From: Sarcomyxa edulis
Lineage: Eukaryota; Basidiomycota; Agaricomycetes; Agaricales; Mycenaceae
Assembly: GCA_009761415.1 (NCBI GenBank)
Contig: QUOL01000001.1
Coordinates: 2,356,001-2,420,000, forward strand
Reading direction: 5' to 3'
Length of the DNA stretch: 64,000 bases
In this document: piece by piece, positions 12,341 to 24,328 of the stretch
Position numbering within the stretch: position 1 is the stretch's first letter
Layout of the letters: each line of letters opens with the position of its first letter
The notes under the pieces: model-generated
Told to the model about the DNA's origin: nothing
The model's input: only the letters and a program-made list of their open reading frames with translations
Database searches by the model: none
Made by a program: the position numbers and the translations under genes

Positions 12341-13185
12341 TTACAACACGACTCTGTCGTATTGCACACCTTTGATGTTTCCTCCTCGCATGGAAGATCT
12401 GACGTTGGCTGAGAATTGTTCTCTGTTCTTTCGTAGATCTTCCGCGGCCTCTGCGTACAGACGTGATGATCAGAGCCACTCGTCGAGACCAGACGGAAAC
12501 GAGCTTACCCTTGTTCAGTGGATCATCTGCATTTGGCTCCAAAAACAAGTACTGCAGGCCGACCATTACGGAGTTGAGGTTGAGCACTGGTTTCCAGTCC
12601 TCTCGCAGGATATTTAAGCAGACGTTTCCTTCTAGATCGACATTAGGATGATAGATCTGAGTGTCCCGGTAGACAGAGAATCGATCAGTACTATCAACAG
12701 AGAAAGAGAATTTGAGTGCAATCACCTTGGGCGTGCACTTGACCTTTGGTGGGTCGTGTGGGTAATTGGTGTTGATGGCAAAAGAAAAGACAAACGCGCC
12801 ACCCTTGTACATACCTGCGATGGAATGGAAGATAAATCCACTGACTGCGGGTACGAGCTTGAGCATGAAAAGAAACATACCCTCATCGGGTGTGATGGTC
12901 AAGGTAAAGTTAAGAAGATCGGCGGGATCGGCAAAATGGGTCTTCATGGTTGGTGGCAGGTCTAGCTCGGTCAAATCTATAGTATATAAAGGATAAGAAC
13001 GGACTACATCCACGTCGAGGTCGAAACTGAGGACATACCTTTCTGCACACGAATCTGAGCGGCACTAGTCTTTGGCTTCTTCTTGGCCGCCGCATCCTCG
13101 TTCTTCTTCATACTCCATATCTAATGGATAGAGGTCAGTTGATATGCTGAAAGAGGTTTGTAGAAGTGAACTCGACCTTGATCAT
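12341..13185 (-). CDS. UBC12: NEDD8-conjugating enzyme E2
   Basis: E2 enzyme that receives NEDD8/Rub1 from the E1 and passes it to cullins. The start was set at 13183-13185 because the tiny first exon ATG-ATC-AAG joins to ATATGGAGT to give [19 protein letters not shown], the usual fungal UBC12 start that docks the E1. Downstream are [58 protein letters not shown] (catalytic cysteine in NVCLN), [19 protein letters not shown] and the end GVQYDRVVL. The last exon starts after a CTGTACGCAG acceptor. The N-terminal extension and docking residues distinguish it from ubiquitin E2s. Confidence 0.93.
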
Positions 13186-13501
13186 GATGGTCGATGTGCA
13201 AGTGTAGTTAGTGAGTCAAAGGTGCGGTCGCGGTGCAGTAGGCTGAAGGAGATGTGTAAACCGATCTGGCGTCCATTTTCGGACAGCACGAGTTTGTTCT
13301 ATTTCCACGACGTCCGAATGGACGAGGTCGACTTCTTCCAAGCTGATGCACTTGAGGCCTTGAGGCCTTGAGGCTGTCAAGTACCACATGAACGACACTT
13401 GCTGAGCTTCTACATCCGTGTGATAATCAGCACTTTCGTCCGATACCAGCTGATACCTCGACGAGGCCTTGTTATCGCCTACCAATCTCATTACTAACGC
13501 C

Positions 13502-14916
13502 ATGGATCTCCCAGTGATAGACCTTGATCTCTTTTTGTCCGACCCCAAGTCAGAAGCAGCTGCATTGGAATGCAAGAAGGTGAGTTCTGGAACAGCTTGT
13601 ATCATTCCTATCGTTAACTAGGCACGTTATGATGTGCATGCCAGGCTGCCGATGCACTGATTATCTACGGGGCGCTCCTACTGCACGACTCTAGAGTCTC
13701 AGAGGAAGACAACAACACCTTTCTCGACCTCCTGGAGGACTACTTCGCTCAGCCGGTAGAGAACTTGAAACAAGATGAGCATCCTGAACTGAGCTATCAA
13801 GTAGGTGTGACTCTCGAAAACACCGAGAAACCCAAGTGTGCGGTAGATGAACCCTGTCTTCGTATTATCGAACGTTTGGATCCCGCAGAAAGGCCTTTGG
13901 ATATCACTGCCCATTCCCCGGATCCTAAATGCAGATTTTTCTGGAAAATGAGCGAGAAACCGCCATATGAGACGAAGTATCCTGGGTTGAATGCCCCGAA
14001 TGTGGTTCCACGTGCCGAGGGACTGAAGCAGAGGTGGGAACCCATTATGGAGAAGTGGGGCAAGTCCATGAAGGATGCGTGAGCTTTTTTCATGCGCATT
14101 TGATGCGCACAGACTAACTTTTACGGACAGTGTGGAGAATGTAGGTGAAATGGCTGCAGTCGGATTGGGTCTTTCCGCCAGTGATTTCAGAGGGGCAGGA
14201 AGATACGGGTATAGTCCAAAACCCTCCTTGTGCAAGATCACTTACTCATCTTGCCACTGTTACCAGCCCCCATATTCTGGCTCCAACCGCATCGGATCTC
14301 GTGAAATACGGACGGAAAGATACTATTCTCGCAGGCTTTCATACCGATCTCAATTTCCTTACCATCCACGGTCGTTCGCGTTATCCCGGTCTTCATATCT
14401 GGGCTCGTAACACTGGCAAACGAATCGCTGTCAAATTCCCTCCCACGGGCCGCTATCTCTTGGTTCAAGCAGGCAAACAACTTGAGCATTTCTCAGGAGG
14501 CTTGATCAAGGCTGGATATCACGAAGTGGTCGTGAACGAATCTACGCTGAAGGCAATCATCATCCATCCGTCATGTAGCCCAACCAACATCTGAACCATC
14601 TCGTTTTATGTAGGTGATTGAACAACGCAAAGTGGCATTCCCAGACCGTCCACTCATCCGAATCTCGTCGACCTTTTTCTGGCACCTTTCCTCGGACTTT
14701 GACCTCGTTCCTATTCCTGAATTGGCCGCTCGAGCTCAGTCGATTCGCACAGAGTACGGCAATCTAGGAAAGGATGATGGAGAAGAATTGATGTACGAAC
14801 CGATGAAAGTTGGGCAACAGGTTCAAAAGTAAGAGGTCTGATCTTCTGGTGTTTTCTACATTGTGTGCTGACTCGAAACTTGCAGTGAACTGAAACACAT
14901 TGCATTGATGGCCTGA
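13502..14916 (+). CDS. Isopenicillin-N-synthase-like Fe(II)/2-oxoglutarate dioxygenase
   Basis: Putative cytosolic oxygenase of the isopenicillin N synthase/clavaminate synthase-like family; substrate unknown. It starts MDLPVIDLDLFLSDPKSEAA and continues after the first intron with AADALIIYGALLLHDS, the N-terminal non-haem dioxygenase fold. The iron site is H-x-D in FHTDLNFLTIHGRS, with the distal histidine in QAGKQLEHFSGG. The last exon encodes ELKHIALMA. The distal region differs from plant-type members, so I assign only the fold. It is divergent from UBC12 (about 315 bases between start codons). Confidence 0.8.
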
Positions 14917-15057
14917 ATAGTGAGATTCAGATGAGAGAATGATATCGATAAATAGGGTATGTATAGTGGTGCCTTGTATAACAACGGAAAATTCTCTGTT
15001 CTTCCCACTGCTCACTGAGACCGCATGATATGTGAAGAGTGCAACGCTCTGAATCTC

Positions 15058-16332
15058 TTAGAGGTTGAACAAGACTTTATGAGTCCCAATAGCAGGTGAA
15101 AGTCGCCAGCGCTCGATGATAAGTACCGATATGATAATGTCGTCAAAGAACTCTTGGCCAGCAGGCGTAACCTCAAGTTTGACGAGGTCAGTGGGCACAC
15201 CTGGTTCACGAAGCTTCGTGGTTGGTTTGAACTTTGCGTAGACTATGTCGCGTGTTTTGTTGCTACACTATGCTTAAATCTGAGCATTCGGTACGGCACA
15301 TGGCGAATGAGATGGCGACGTACGATGTGCGGTGTCTTGGTATAATCCCAGTGAAGGGCGAACTTTACAAAGCCCCAGTCCCACCTGCGCTGCCAATCAG
15401 ATTCTGGTGCAACTGTGAACACAAGGAAACTGCAAGGAAACTTACGAGCACTTCGGTCAAGAGAAGAAAATTAGTCAAATTCATCTGCAATGGATAACGA
15501 GACAAGATGCTTACTGATGAGCGAGGACCGTGTTTTCGCAATATCTGGTTCAGCATAAACTCTTTTTTGCGTATATAGAGCGTAGCGGGAGAGTCAGAGA
15601 TACCCATTCTGTGGTGCATATCAGGACTATCTCCTCCATAGTTCTGAAGTATATGTAACTCACTCGAATTCTCCTACGAGTTCACCATTTTCGCTTGCTC
15701 CCCTTCGGACGGTGGTGATATAAGATGATGGTATGAAGCAATTCATACTGACAGAGCTATGGTACACTGGCCGTGTGTCCGGAGCATGCGGTGGAGGTAG
15801 AAGAATCATGGAATTGAAAGAGAGCGGGGAAAAAGTATAGACAATCGGACGCGTTGGAGCTCGCGATGCGACGTACCTATGTCGAATGACATGTCAGTTC
15901 GATATATAGCGTAAATATGAAGATGATTTCGATTTACCCAGGTGGATTGCCAAATGGGATACGGGAAACAGACGAAGGACCTTGATGAGCGAAGTATGGG
16001 TCGTATAGTTCGGGCTCCCAGGTTAGAACAACAGGAGCTGAGGAGCTGGCCCCGGAGGTCCCAGACACATCTGGAAAATCTGCGGTCAGGTTATCATTAC
16101 TGCTGGCATTGCTAACATTCTGAGAAGTGGTAGGATGCAACAACGGTAGAGAGCTCGGAGGCTCATTCGGGCTCTGGGAGTCCGCGTCATAACTAAATAT
16201 AACATTAGTAGCTGTCTTAGATAATTGCAAGAACGACAACCTTGGAGGCGGTCCAGGAGGGAAGACGCTGAATCTCGATTCTGAATCTATGTCTGTCATG
16301 ATATAGGTGCCGGTGTTACCGTCGAGGTTCAA
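15058..16332 (-). CDS. DUF6593-like protein
   Basis: Uncharacterised basidiomycete family. The first exon (16332 down to about 15940) encodes MNLDGNTGTYIMTDIDSESR and a long Pro/Ser-rich segment. Later exons give RRGASENGELVGEFEMGISD, PATLYIRKKEFMLNQILRK, DWQRRWDWGFVKFALHWDY and the C-terminal segment LVKLEVTPAGQEFFDDIIIS followed by VLIIERWRLSP, stop at 15058-15060. The order (strand-rich core, G-E-x-E motif, tryptophan-rich part, final hydrophobic strand with V-E-R) resembles DUF6593 proteins, which are multicopy in Agaricomycetes and have no known function. The exon joins between about 15500 and 15230 are uncertain. Confidence 0.6.
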
Positions 16333-16721
16333 GCTTGGAGGTTAGAGGAGACAAGATGTTGATCCTCTAGACGGCGGTGCAGTGAGATTTATATAAAGAG
16401 ATCAGTTGGCATGACCCTGCCGCTGTTGCCTTGCGGCCAAGGCTAAAGCGCCACTGGCACCTACTGGCACGCACAATTGTTTGGGACAAGCTTTTGATCT
16501 GTTCAATATGCACTATGGGATCACAAAGTCGCGCTAGTCGGTAATTTTGAATAAGTGGGACTTCCTGGACATCTATGGATGTTGAATTGAAGTTGAATTC
16601 AAGTGGTTATACAAGGTTGAGGCGATCAAGGTCTTAGAGATGCTACAGGCTACATATGCAATGAGGGTAATCAGGCGGTCATTAATGCTAAAGATGCGAT
16701 CTGTAAATGAATAGTCCTGGG
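16333..16721. other. Intergenic region upstream of the DUF6593-like gene
   Basis: Contains the promoter of the minus-strand DUF6593-like gene and the 3' end of the p-aminobenzoate synthase gene. No other feature is seen. Confidence 0.5.
16388..16395 (-). promoter_or_regulatory. TATA box of the DUF6593-like gene
   Basis: TATATAAA on the minus strand, about 55 bases before the start codon at 16332. Confidence 0.5.
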
Positions 16722-19107
16722 TTAATTAATATTAGTAAATTCCGGTTGACGGATATCGAAAGCACGAAGAACACTCTGGAGTTTAAGAACCATCTCTTCC
16801 CATTCAGCTTCTGGGTCAGAAAGGGCAGTGATAGCACCACCGGCTCCGATGACCCACTCTTCGGTGCGAGCTGAATTACTGCCGACTTCGGCTGGACAAT
16901 GCTTTTCTATGTGTACGTCGTCGTACTTGAAGCAGCTTCGGATGGTGACAGACCAATCGCCACCACCGCCAACGTCCCAGTATCCAAAGACACCGGAATA
17001 TAGGGATCGTTCACTGTCCTCTAGAGTTTGCAAAATCTCGACGCTACGTTTCTTCGGAGCACCGGTCATGCTTCCTGTAAACCCAAATGAGGGGTCGAAC
17101 AATACCGGGGAAAAAAATGCTTACCGGGAGGTAGGCTTCTTCTCAATACCTCCGGCCCTACTTCGATATCCGGGTTCAAATTCACGGAATCTTGCCCTTC
17201 GATGACGCTGACAAGCTGCCACACCGTCTCGTATTCCTCCACTTGGCAGAACTGTTTGACGACAACATTATCACCGACGACGCCGTGCAAATCGTGTCGG
17301 ATGAGATCCACAATCATCAAGTTTTCGGCCACTTCTTTGGTGCTACCAATCAAAGCATGTTCAGCAACGGTCCGAGTGATCCCAGCGCCCTTTCGGACGG
17401 TTCCTTTGATAGGCCGCAGTTGACATACTGTCCCAGGCGGTCGAGAAAACGAGAGAAAACGTTCAGGAGACGAAGAAAGCAAAGTCGTGGGGTGAAGCCG
17501 GATATATGCAGAGTGGGGAGCGGGATTATTCCGTCGGAGCGTTTTATAACGCTCCCAAGAAGTAGATGATGGTGAGACTGGTACTGATATACGAGTATTG
17601 GCTGTTAGGCAAAGCTCGTAAGAGTCACCTGCAAACAGATACTCTTTAGCTTGCTGAATGCGGGATATGTATAGGGCTTTATCAGGAAGTGTAACGGTGG
17701 GAACGGAGGAGGGAGTTAAGGACGGTTTTAAGTGATCCTTAGCCTGCGCATCTTTGTCTGCAGCTGTTCTGAGATTTTCTGCGGCAGAGTTGATCCAAGC
17801 ATCATCATTCGGGATCAAAGTCTGGATGTAAACTTTCCCTGTTACAGAGTCGAGGACGACGCTTCGCTCGACGAAAACCAGATTGACATCGGGATGAGGG
17901 ACGCGGGATGCTTCAGTGACATCGCGATGTTGAAGAGGGATATTTGAGGAGTAAACCCCCAACTCGTAGCTGAGAGATCCAATGAGACCACCCCAAAACG
18001 GAATGACTGGACTACCACCGTGGACTTTCTTGCTTCGCATGAAGGACGTTAACCACGACCAAATGTCCTGGACTCCGAGATCTTCGCGGGTGCAGACCGA
18101 TCCGTGGTTCATACCAACAAAGGTGTCTCCGATAAAATAAGTGATTTGAGTCGAGGAAGGAGCTAAGGAAGCAATGATCGAAAAGCGGCCGGGTTGAGCT
18201 GCAGAATCAAGGAGCACAAAAGAGGATGAGTCTTGTAGAACGCCGAATGATTCACAGACCGTCGTGACAGAGAGGGTAGGTAGGGTGAGAACGGTGGTAC
18301 TGATGCTTGCACTTGAAGGAGAGATAGAACGGCGAGGCGAAGATTGAGAATGAGGCCAAGGATTACCCATTGCCTGTCTGATCATAGTGTCTAAAGGCAG
18401 AGTGTTTCTCCCATTCTTCTTCGACCATTGGCAAGCCAAACGCCAGAAGTTGCGGATGACCTCCAGACCACCGCCATTGGTGCAGACAGATTCTGGGTGA
18501 TATTGAACTGCGTAGAAGGGTCGTGTCCGATGCTTCACGGCCATGACAACTCTGCCGTTCTCTTCATCATCTGCCCACGCTAGTTCTTCTATATCACCGT
18601 CTTCTGCGAGTTCGATGTGTAACGAATGATAGCGCACGGCATCGATGTTACCCACGCCTTCGAAGATAGTTCCCTCGGTGTGGTGGACACGGGAGATTTG
18701 ACCATGTTTCACAACATGCAATCTTTTCAGACGTGCACCGAATTCGACACCGAGACTTTGGAGACCTAGGCAGACTCCAAAGATTGGTATAAGGTGTTCT
18801 TCTGCAAGTTTCCACAAGTCTTTGACTACACCAATGTCACTTGCATTTTCCGGGGAGCCAGGACCTGGTCCAACGATGATGGCTGAGAAGTATTTGAGCA
18901 AAGGAAGAAGCTCTGAAAGGGGGAGCTGATCGTTCTTTATGATATGGATAGCGCAGTTCGTAATAGATAGTCGACATAGGGAGGCTAGACTGGGAAAATA
19001 GTGTTATTGTTTCATTCAAAGAGCGAAGAAGTTGAGACTGACTTGTAAGTGAAAGAGTCGTAGGAATCGACCAACAAGATTTTCGGATGATCATAGTCAA
19101 AAGTCAT
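16722..19107 (-). CDS. ABZ1: Fused p-aminobenzoate synthase (glutamine amidotransferase plus chorismate-binding domains)
   Basis: Converts chorismate and glutamine to 4-amino-4-deoxychorismate for folate synthesis. The start at 19105-19107 gives MTFDYDHPKILLVDSYDSF; after one intron, LASLCRLSITNCAIHIIKND leads into the amidotransferase half with VGPGPGSP, the nucleophile cysteine in FGVCLGLQSLG and QYHPES for the His/Glu pair. The C-terminal half carries AKEYLFAGDSYELCLTANTR, SSSPERFLSF, RPIKGT, ENLMIVDLIRHDL and, in the last exon, GSMTGAPKKRSVEILQ, IRSCF and IGAGGAITALSDPEAEWEE. The PIKGT threonine/lysine form and the single-chain fusion fit fungal PABA synthase rather than anthranilate synthase. 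Length is about 780 residues, normal for the family. Confidence 0.92.
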
Positions 19108-19327
19108 CAGAATGAATCGGGGGCTCTAGATGTAATAAATAAGATAGGTTATGTATCCCAGAGGTCCCCGGGATAGGATAGAGTGTCTAGCGAAGCATGA
19201 GTTATCTCTCAAGGACGATGTAGTGTTTTTCTGTGGCCGCCGGCGGAGATTTCGGAACTTTTACGAGTCTACCATTTACCGTGATCACCTCCACCGGTCT
19301 CAACGCGTCGCGAACGTTGACCTGACC

Positions 19328-22300
19328 ATGCAACAGCAACTCGGAACTTCATCGAGTCAGCGAATGTTGAGGGATCCACAATCTCAGGAGATCTTCAGAA
19401 GAGTAGGCCGTCAACGTACAGCTTGACAAAGACCACCGCTAATTCTCTACTTAGCTGAAGGTCGTTTGCGTGCCACTATTGGGTACCTCTCTTCTCAATC
19501 CATCATCCATACCTAATGTATCGAGGCTACTCACCGAACTCATTTCGACCCTGCACCAAATCAATGCAGAAGGACACCCGCTTACTGTCTCCTTGATATC
19601 ATATGTGTTTTTCCCGTTATCTTCAATCCTCCAACGCAATGCTTCCCCGACAATTCCAGACCAGATACTCGAGAAGATATTCCTCATTTTGAGCATATTA
19701 TGTGAAACTTGGTGGTGGGATTGCGACCTCACTCTTTGGGAGCAGATGTTCATGCTCTCAGGTGCAGTTATCGGGGGCATAGAAGGGAAAGGGAAAGGGA
19801 AAGATCGTGACGATGAAACGAAAGAGGCAGCTGCTAAATGTTTGTTGTCTCTGCTTCGAAGAAGAGGACCGGACGAGGATGTAGCAAACCATCCTACTCG
19901 TTCTGAAATACGTCTTGCCGAACTCCAAGCTCGAGCGCAGACTTCCAACTTCATACCCGTCCTTGGCCAGACTTTAAACTCGCTTCTCTTGACAGTGGAG
20001 TCCCATCATAGGCCTTTGCAACGACTTTCCTTGCAACTTCTACAAGTACTGATCGTTGAGTATTTTCCAGATGATTTTGTTCCCTCTGTCCTTCCCGGTG
20101 TCGTCAGTGCAATGAGCAAAGTCGCCTTAGGTATATCAGACGGTAAAGGATGGGCCAACGGGGACATCGTCGCTGGAGCACTCGGGGTAATGCAAGAAGT
20201 GATACTAAAATCCATAGGCGACACCATTTGTCTCAAAGAAGGGGCAGTGCGCCACTTTGACAGCCTCGAAGACTTTGCAGAACTGGACAGCGAGCCAAAA
20301 TCAAGTTCTAGGACAAATGACCCACGACCTTATTCAACTGTTCGCAATGCAGCATGGCTGCGAGGGACATCTTCTCAATTGCATATTGCGATGAATGCCT
20401 TGAATCCCCTGGTCGCTCATCCTACGCCTTCAGCTCTTCTCGCGCTGTCTGACTTCTCTTCAAAAGTCCTAGCCGGTACATCCTTAACTTTACCACAATC
20501 CCAGGCTCTCCTACTATCATTCCTCCTCTCGCTTTCCAATTCCACATTCTCCAGCGTGTCATTCAAGTCACATGATTCGTTGATCCGACTTCTTTCTCCG
20601 CCGTCCTCCACTCGACATTCTTTATTGCAGACTCTGATGCAGACCACAAGAGACAATATGACGTCCTTGCCTCGTCTCATACCCTCTCGAGCCGACGCTA
20701 AAGTAGAGCACATAGCTGGTCTGATAGAGGCTGTCTGCCGTTTGACGACATCTGCAGAGTCCTCGTCATCGTCTGGCCTCTCTTCCATCTCTGCCGGAAT
20801 TGGTAAACTGTTAGGTCCCTCTGGCGGAATTGAAAAATGGGGATGGAGTCTTCTCTCTGTCCTGGTTTTGGTCAATCCTCCCGTGGTCGTATCACGAACC
20901 TCTTCTGCCCAGTTGATGTTCGAGAACGATTCTGGGTCCTCGTCACATTGGGTTTATTTTCCTGAGGTGACTTTCGAGAACGTCTCGTCTCGGAACGCTC
21001 ATGACGCGTTAGTGCGGATGTTCCACTCTTTGGGGAAAGCAAGTGGCGATAATTGTCTGTTCTCCGTGGAGTGGTTCGCGAGTGTAGGTCGAAACGGCAA
21101 AGCCGCTAGCTCTGTCGCAGCTCTCTGGTGCGCATGCCGAATCCTGGAGGGCGTCGGAGATGTTTCTTTGACTCCAGAGGATCAGACTGTGCCGACCAGA
21201 AGGGTGCAAAGCAAACGGTTGGAGAAAGTGGCGCGCGGACTAGCGAGGAGTATCGCGGAATCATGGGATGACATGGATGAATCGGCACAACCGGAGGAGC
21301 CTCCGAAATCTGGCCACGATGATCAGCTTCCTGTGCAGCACTTGAAGGGCTTGGAACCTGTCCATCCGATGCTCAAGATTGGTCGACTCTCAAGTGCTCC
21401 CAAGGTCACTCCTTTGCAACCCATGCTACACAAGTCATTCTCCCTTCAGCTGCTATCGATTGCTGCCGGGATTCTTCAAGCTCGCTTCACTCCTCTACTC
21501 CTGTATACCCTCTATCCCGTTCTACATTCCTTAGTGTCCCCAGCCTCCCACTTATCTTCGACAGCGCTTGCCGCCCTCAACTTTCTCACCATCAGTACTT
21601 CTTATGCATCGCCCGCGAACCTTTTACTATCGAATTTTGACTATGCCCTCGACGCTGTGTCGCGTCGACTCACGCGTAGATGGTTGGACGTCGACGCAAC
21701 CAAAGTCCTTGTAGTCTTAGTCCGCCTTGTAGGTAGCGACGTCGTGGAAAAGGCAGGGGATGTGGTAGAAGAATGTTTTGACCGTCTCGATGAATTTCAT
21801 GGTTATCAAGTCATCGTTGAAGGCCTCGTAGAGGTCCTGGGAGAGGTCGTCAAAGTCATTGAGACAGATGACGAAGCAAAGAAGAACGTTGCTCGTTCTG
21901 AGTCGCCGTCAACGATTCAGGTCACTGACGAACAGCGACTAGATGCACTCTTTGAATGGCTGCCCCGGCGTCACGACGTACCACCGAGCGAAGAAGATGA
22001 GATTGAGCAAGATAAGGGTAAAAGCAAAGCAGTCGAGGAGGAAGCAGAGCATGAAGAAGGGGTTCAGCAATCTGACATGGATGCCGATCCGCCTCCAACA
22101 CCTATCCAAGCCTTGACAAAGCAGATAGTCTCGCGATCGTTGTACTTCCTCACCCACGATTCTCCTATCATCCGCGCTCGAATACTTGCGTTGCTAAGTT
22201 CCTCCGTACCAGTTCTGCCAGAACACGCACTTCTTCCTTCTGTGCATCACGCTTGGCCTTATGTTCTAAACAGGTTATCGGACTCTGAGCCATTCGTCAT

Positions 22301-22796
22301 CAGTGCTGCTGCATCTCTTGTCGAATCCTTGGTGACACATGTCGGCAGTTTCATGTTCAGAAGGATTTGGGACGACGTGTGGCCACGTTTCCGCGTCATG
22401 CTGGACAAACTAGATGCTGCAGATGCTAGCAATGCCCTTGCAAGACGAGGACACGGATCTGTTGGGACTGAATCGGCTTACACACATTCTCACCGGCTAT
22501 ACCGGTCGTTGTTGAAGACGATGACTGCTGCTGTCATGGGTGTGGATCCGCAAGACTCGTCGATCTGGCAGGTTTTGGTGGCCTTTCGACGATTTTTGCA
22601 TCAGCATGCGCACCCGGAGCTACAGGAGTCGGCAATTCAACTGTACAGGGCGATATCTATCAATAACGAGGACGCTGTGTGGCTCGCCTTGTACTCGACG
22701 TTAGGCAAGACTGACCCTACTATGGCATTCTTGAGGGAAACCAGATGGGATATTGAAAGAAATGTAGAAGTTATATTACAATGCAATCTATCTTGA
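19328..22796 (+). CDS. TTI1: TELO2-interacting protein 1 (TTT complex subunit)
   Basis: HEAT-repeat scaffold of the Tel2-Tti1-Tti2 complex, which matures PI3K-like kinases such as TOR, ATM and ATR. A first exon from 19328 (MQQQLGTSSSQRMLRDPQSQ, ending IFRR) joins to LKVVCVPLLGTSLLNPSSIP, which is strongly conserved at the start of fungal TTI1. One long exon then runs open to the TGA at 22794-22796. HEAT-like helices cover most of the protein, e.g. LQRLSLQLLQVLIVEYFPDD and SLVESLVTHVGSFMFRRIWD. A charged linker lies about residues 840-880 (EEDEIEQDKGKSKAVEEEAE). Length, about 1160 residues, is typical. Confidence 0.85.
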
Positions 22797-22825
22797 ATAG
22801 TTTTTACGAGATGCGAAGGAGACAG

Positions 22826-24218
22826 TCAAATATCACAGAACTTTATCCCTGGTATCAGAGAGGCCAGTCCGTCATGCTGGTGGGTATCTGGGGCAGGGTG
22901 GTATGCGTGTTTGCGGGGGTCGTATCTGCGTAATACCACGCCAGCCTGTTCCATCAGCTTTGCAGATTCGTCGTCTCTAATTTAGGTAAACCGCTCATCA
23001 GCCGACGCGTGGATTAAGATGCGAGTCACTCACACTTTGTAGGATAGACTATAGACTACCTCCTTCAAACCAGACTGTATGATTTTCACGGTGCATTTCA
23101 TACAGGGGCAACTGTAGATAGCGACATCAATATGACTGAAAACGCGGAGGAAGGGACATCGAACGTGTTGCAGTAGAGAACAGCATCTGAACCTATTCGC
23201 TCTCTACCAGCTTCCAGCAGAGCGTTCTCTTCTGCGTGGAGGCAAATGCATTCTAGATGTACACCGGAATCAGTCAAGGTGCCATTACAATTATGACAAC
23301 CTCCTTCGTGGCAGTTAAGTAGTCCTATAGGGGTGCCGTTATATCTGAAAAGACCGTTCGGATTCCATATAAGTCGCTGCATGAATGACGAAACGAAAGT
23401 AAACTGACCCCGTCGAGACTATACGCTTATTACGGACGATGATAGCACCGACCCGGCGTTTCATACAATTAGACCGATGAGAGGCCAGAGAAGCCAGAGT
23501 CTATATTGTAGATATTCAATACTCGTGACGAGATAACAAATGCGAGGATACTGACCATGAAATAAGTATCCCAATTAGGTCTCAGATGATCACGATGCGT
23601 CAAATCGAGTTCGGAGAGGTGATTGTAGAAATCAGAAAGGGAAGAAAACGCGTTGACCACGGTTAAGTTGATCAAATTCTTCAAACTTTGAAGGGAAGAA
23701 CACGCGCTTGCCAAATTTGTCGCTGAAGGGGTTCCGTATAAAATGTGATCGTTCTCCTGGACAAAGTCATCCAGAGGAATAGCGGGATGAACGCTAGAGG
23801 ATGAGTTTATACGGATGCAATGAAGAATTTCCGAGCAATATCACCTTTTGCACCGTCGATATCGTTCTAGCAATGGAGCATCGACATTCACTAGCATGAA
23901 AAAAGGACGCTTGACAAATGCTTCGACCTGCTCCCTGGTCTGTATGTCGGTGGTAGTGAAATGGGTCCGCCAGTTCAGTGTAACGTAATCCAATAGATCG
24001 GACGTTGATCCAAACTTCAAATGGTCGTCCGCAGAGACAGAAGTCGATGCTACAGTCTGACCGGAGTTTGTAAAAGGACACGACGAGAGACAAGAAACGA
24101 GACAGACCTCTGAGCTAGCTCCTTCACACAAACGAAGAGAAACGAAGCCTTGGGAGACGAGGTAGTCGTGTACAGATGATTTTCCGGCGAAGCGAGTGCC
24201 GACGATAGCGATGAACAT
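22826..24218 (-). CDS. DCD1: Deoxycytidylate (dCMP) deaminase
   Basis: Deaminates dCMP to dUMP, supplying thymidylate synthase. The start at 24216-24218 gives MFIAIVGTRFAGKSSVHDYL, a P-loop-like N-terminal extension seen in fungal DCD1. The catalytic part includes NWDTYFM, VGAIIVRNKRIVSTGYNGTP, the zinc site HAEENALLE and, after an intron, CPCMKCTVKIIQSGLKEVVY (the paired zinc cysteines). The tail is acidic to polar and ends KFCDI. The gene converges on TTI1 (stops about 30 bases apart). A Helitron lies immediately upstream, within about 110 bases of the start codon, and may have replaced the native promoter. Confidence 0.9.
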
Positions 24219-24328
24219 AGTACTACTTGCCGGTGAGGCCGATGAACGGCAATACTCGTCCTTAGTAGGTGAATTGGCATGTCATGCAACATATTAGTAT
24301 AATATACCTCTCCTCATTATTCCAATCA

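Noticed and set aside
17140..17190. GGGTTCAAATTC-like box reminiscent of a tRNA TPC arm.
   Set aside because: It lies in the coding sequence of p-aminobenzoate synthase, and no cloverleaf can be formed around it.
24261..24264. Firm assignment of the Helitron 3' terminus at CTAA.
   Set aside because: The following base is not T, and the hairpin is shorter than usual for Helitrons; it is kept only as a candidate.
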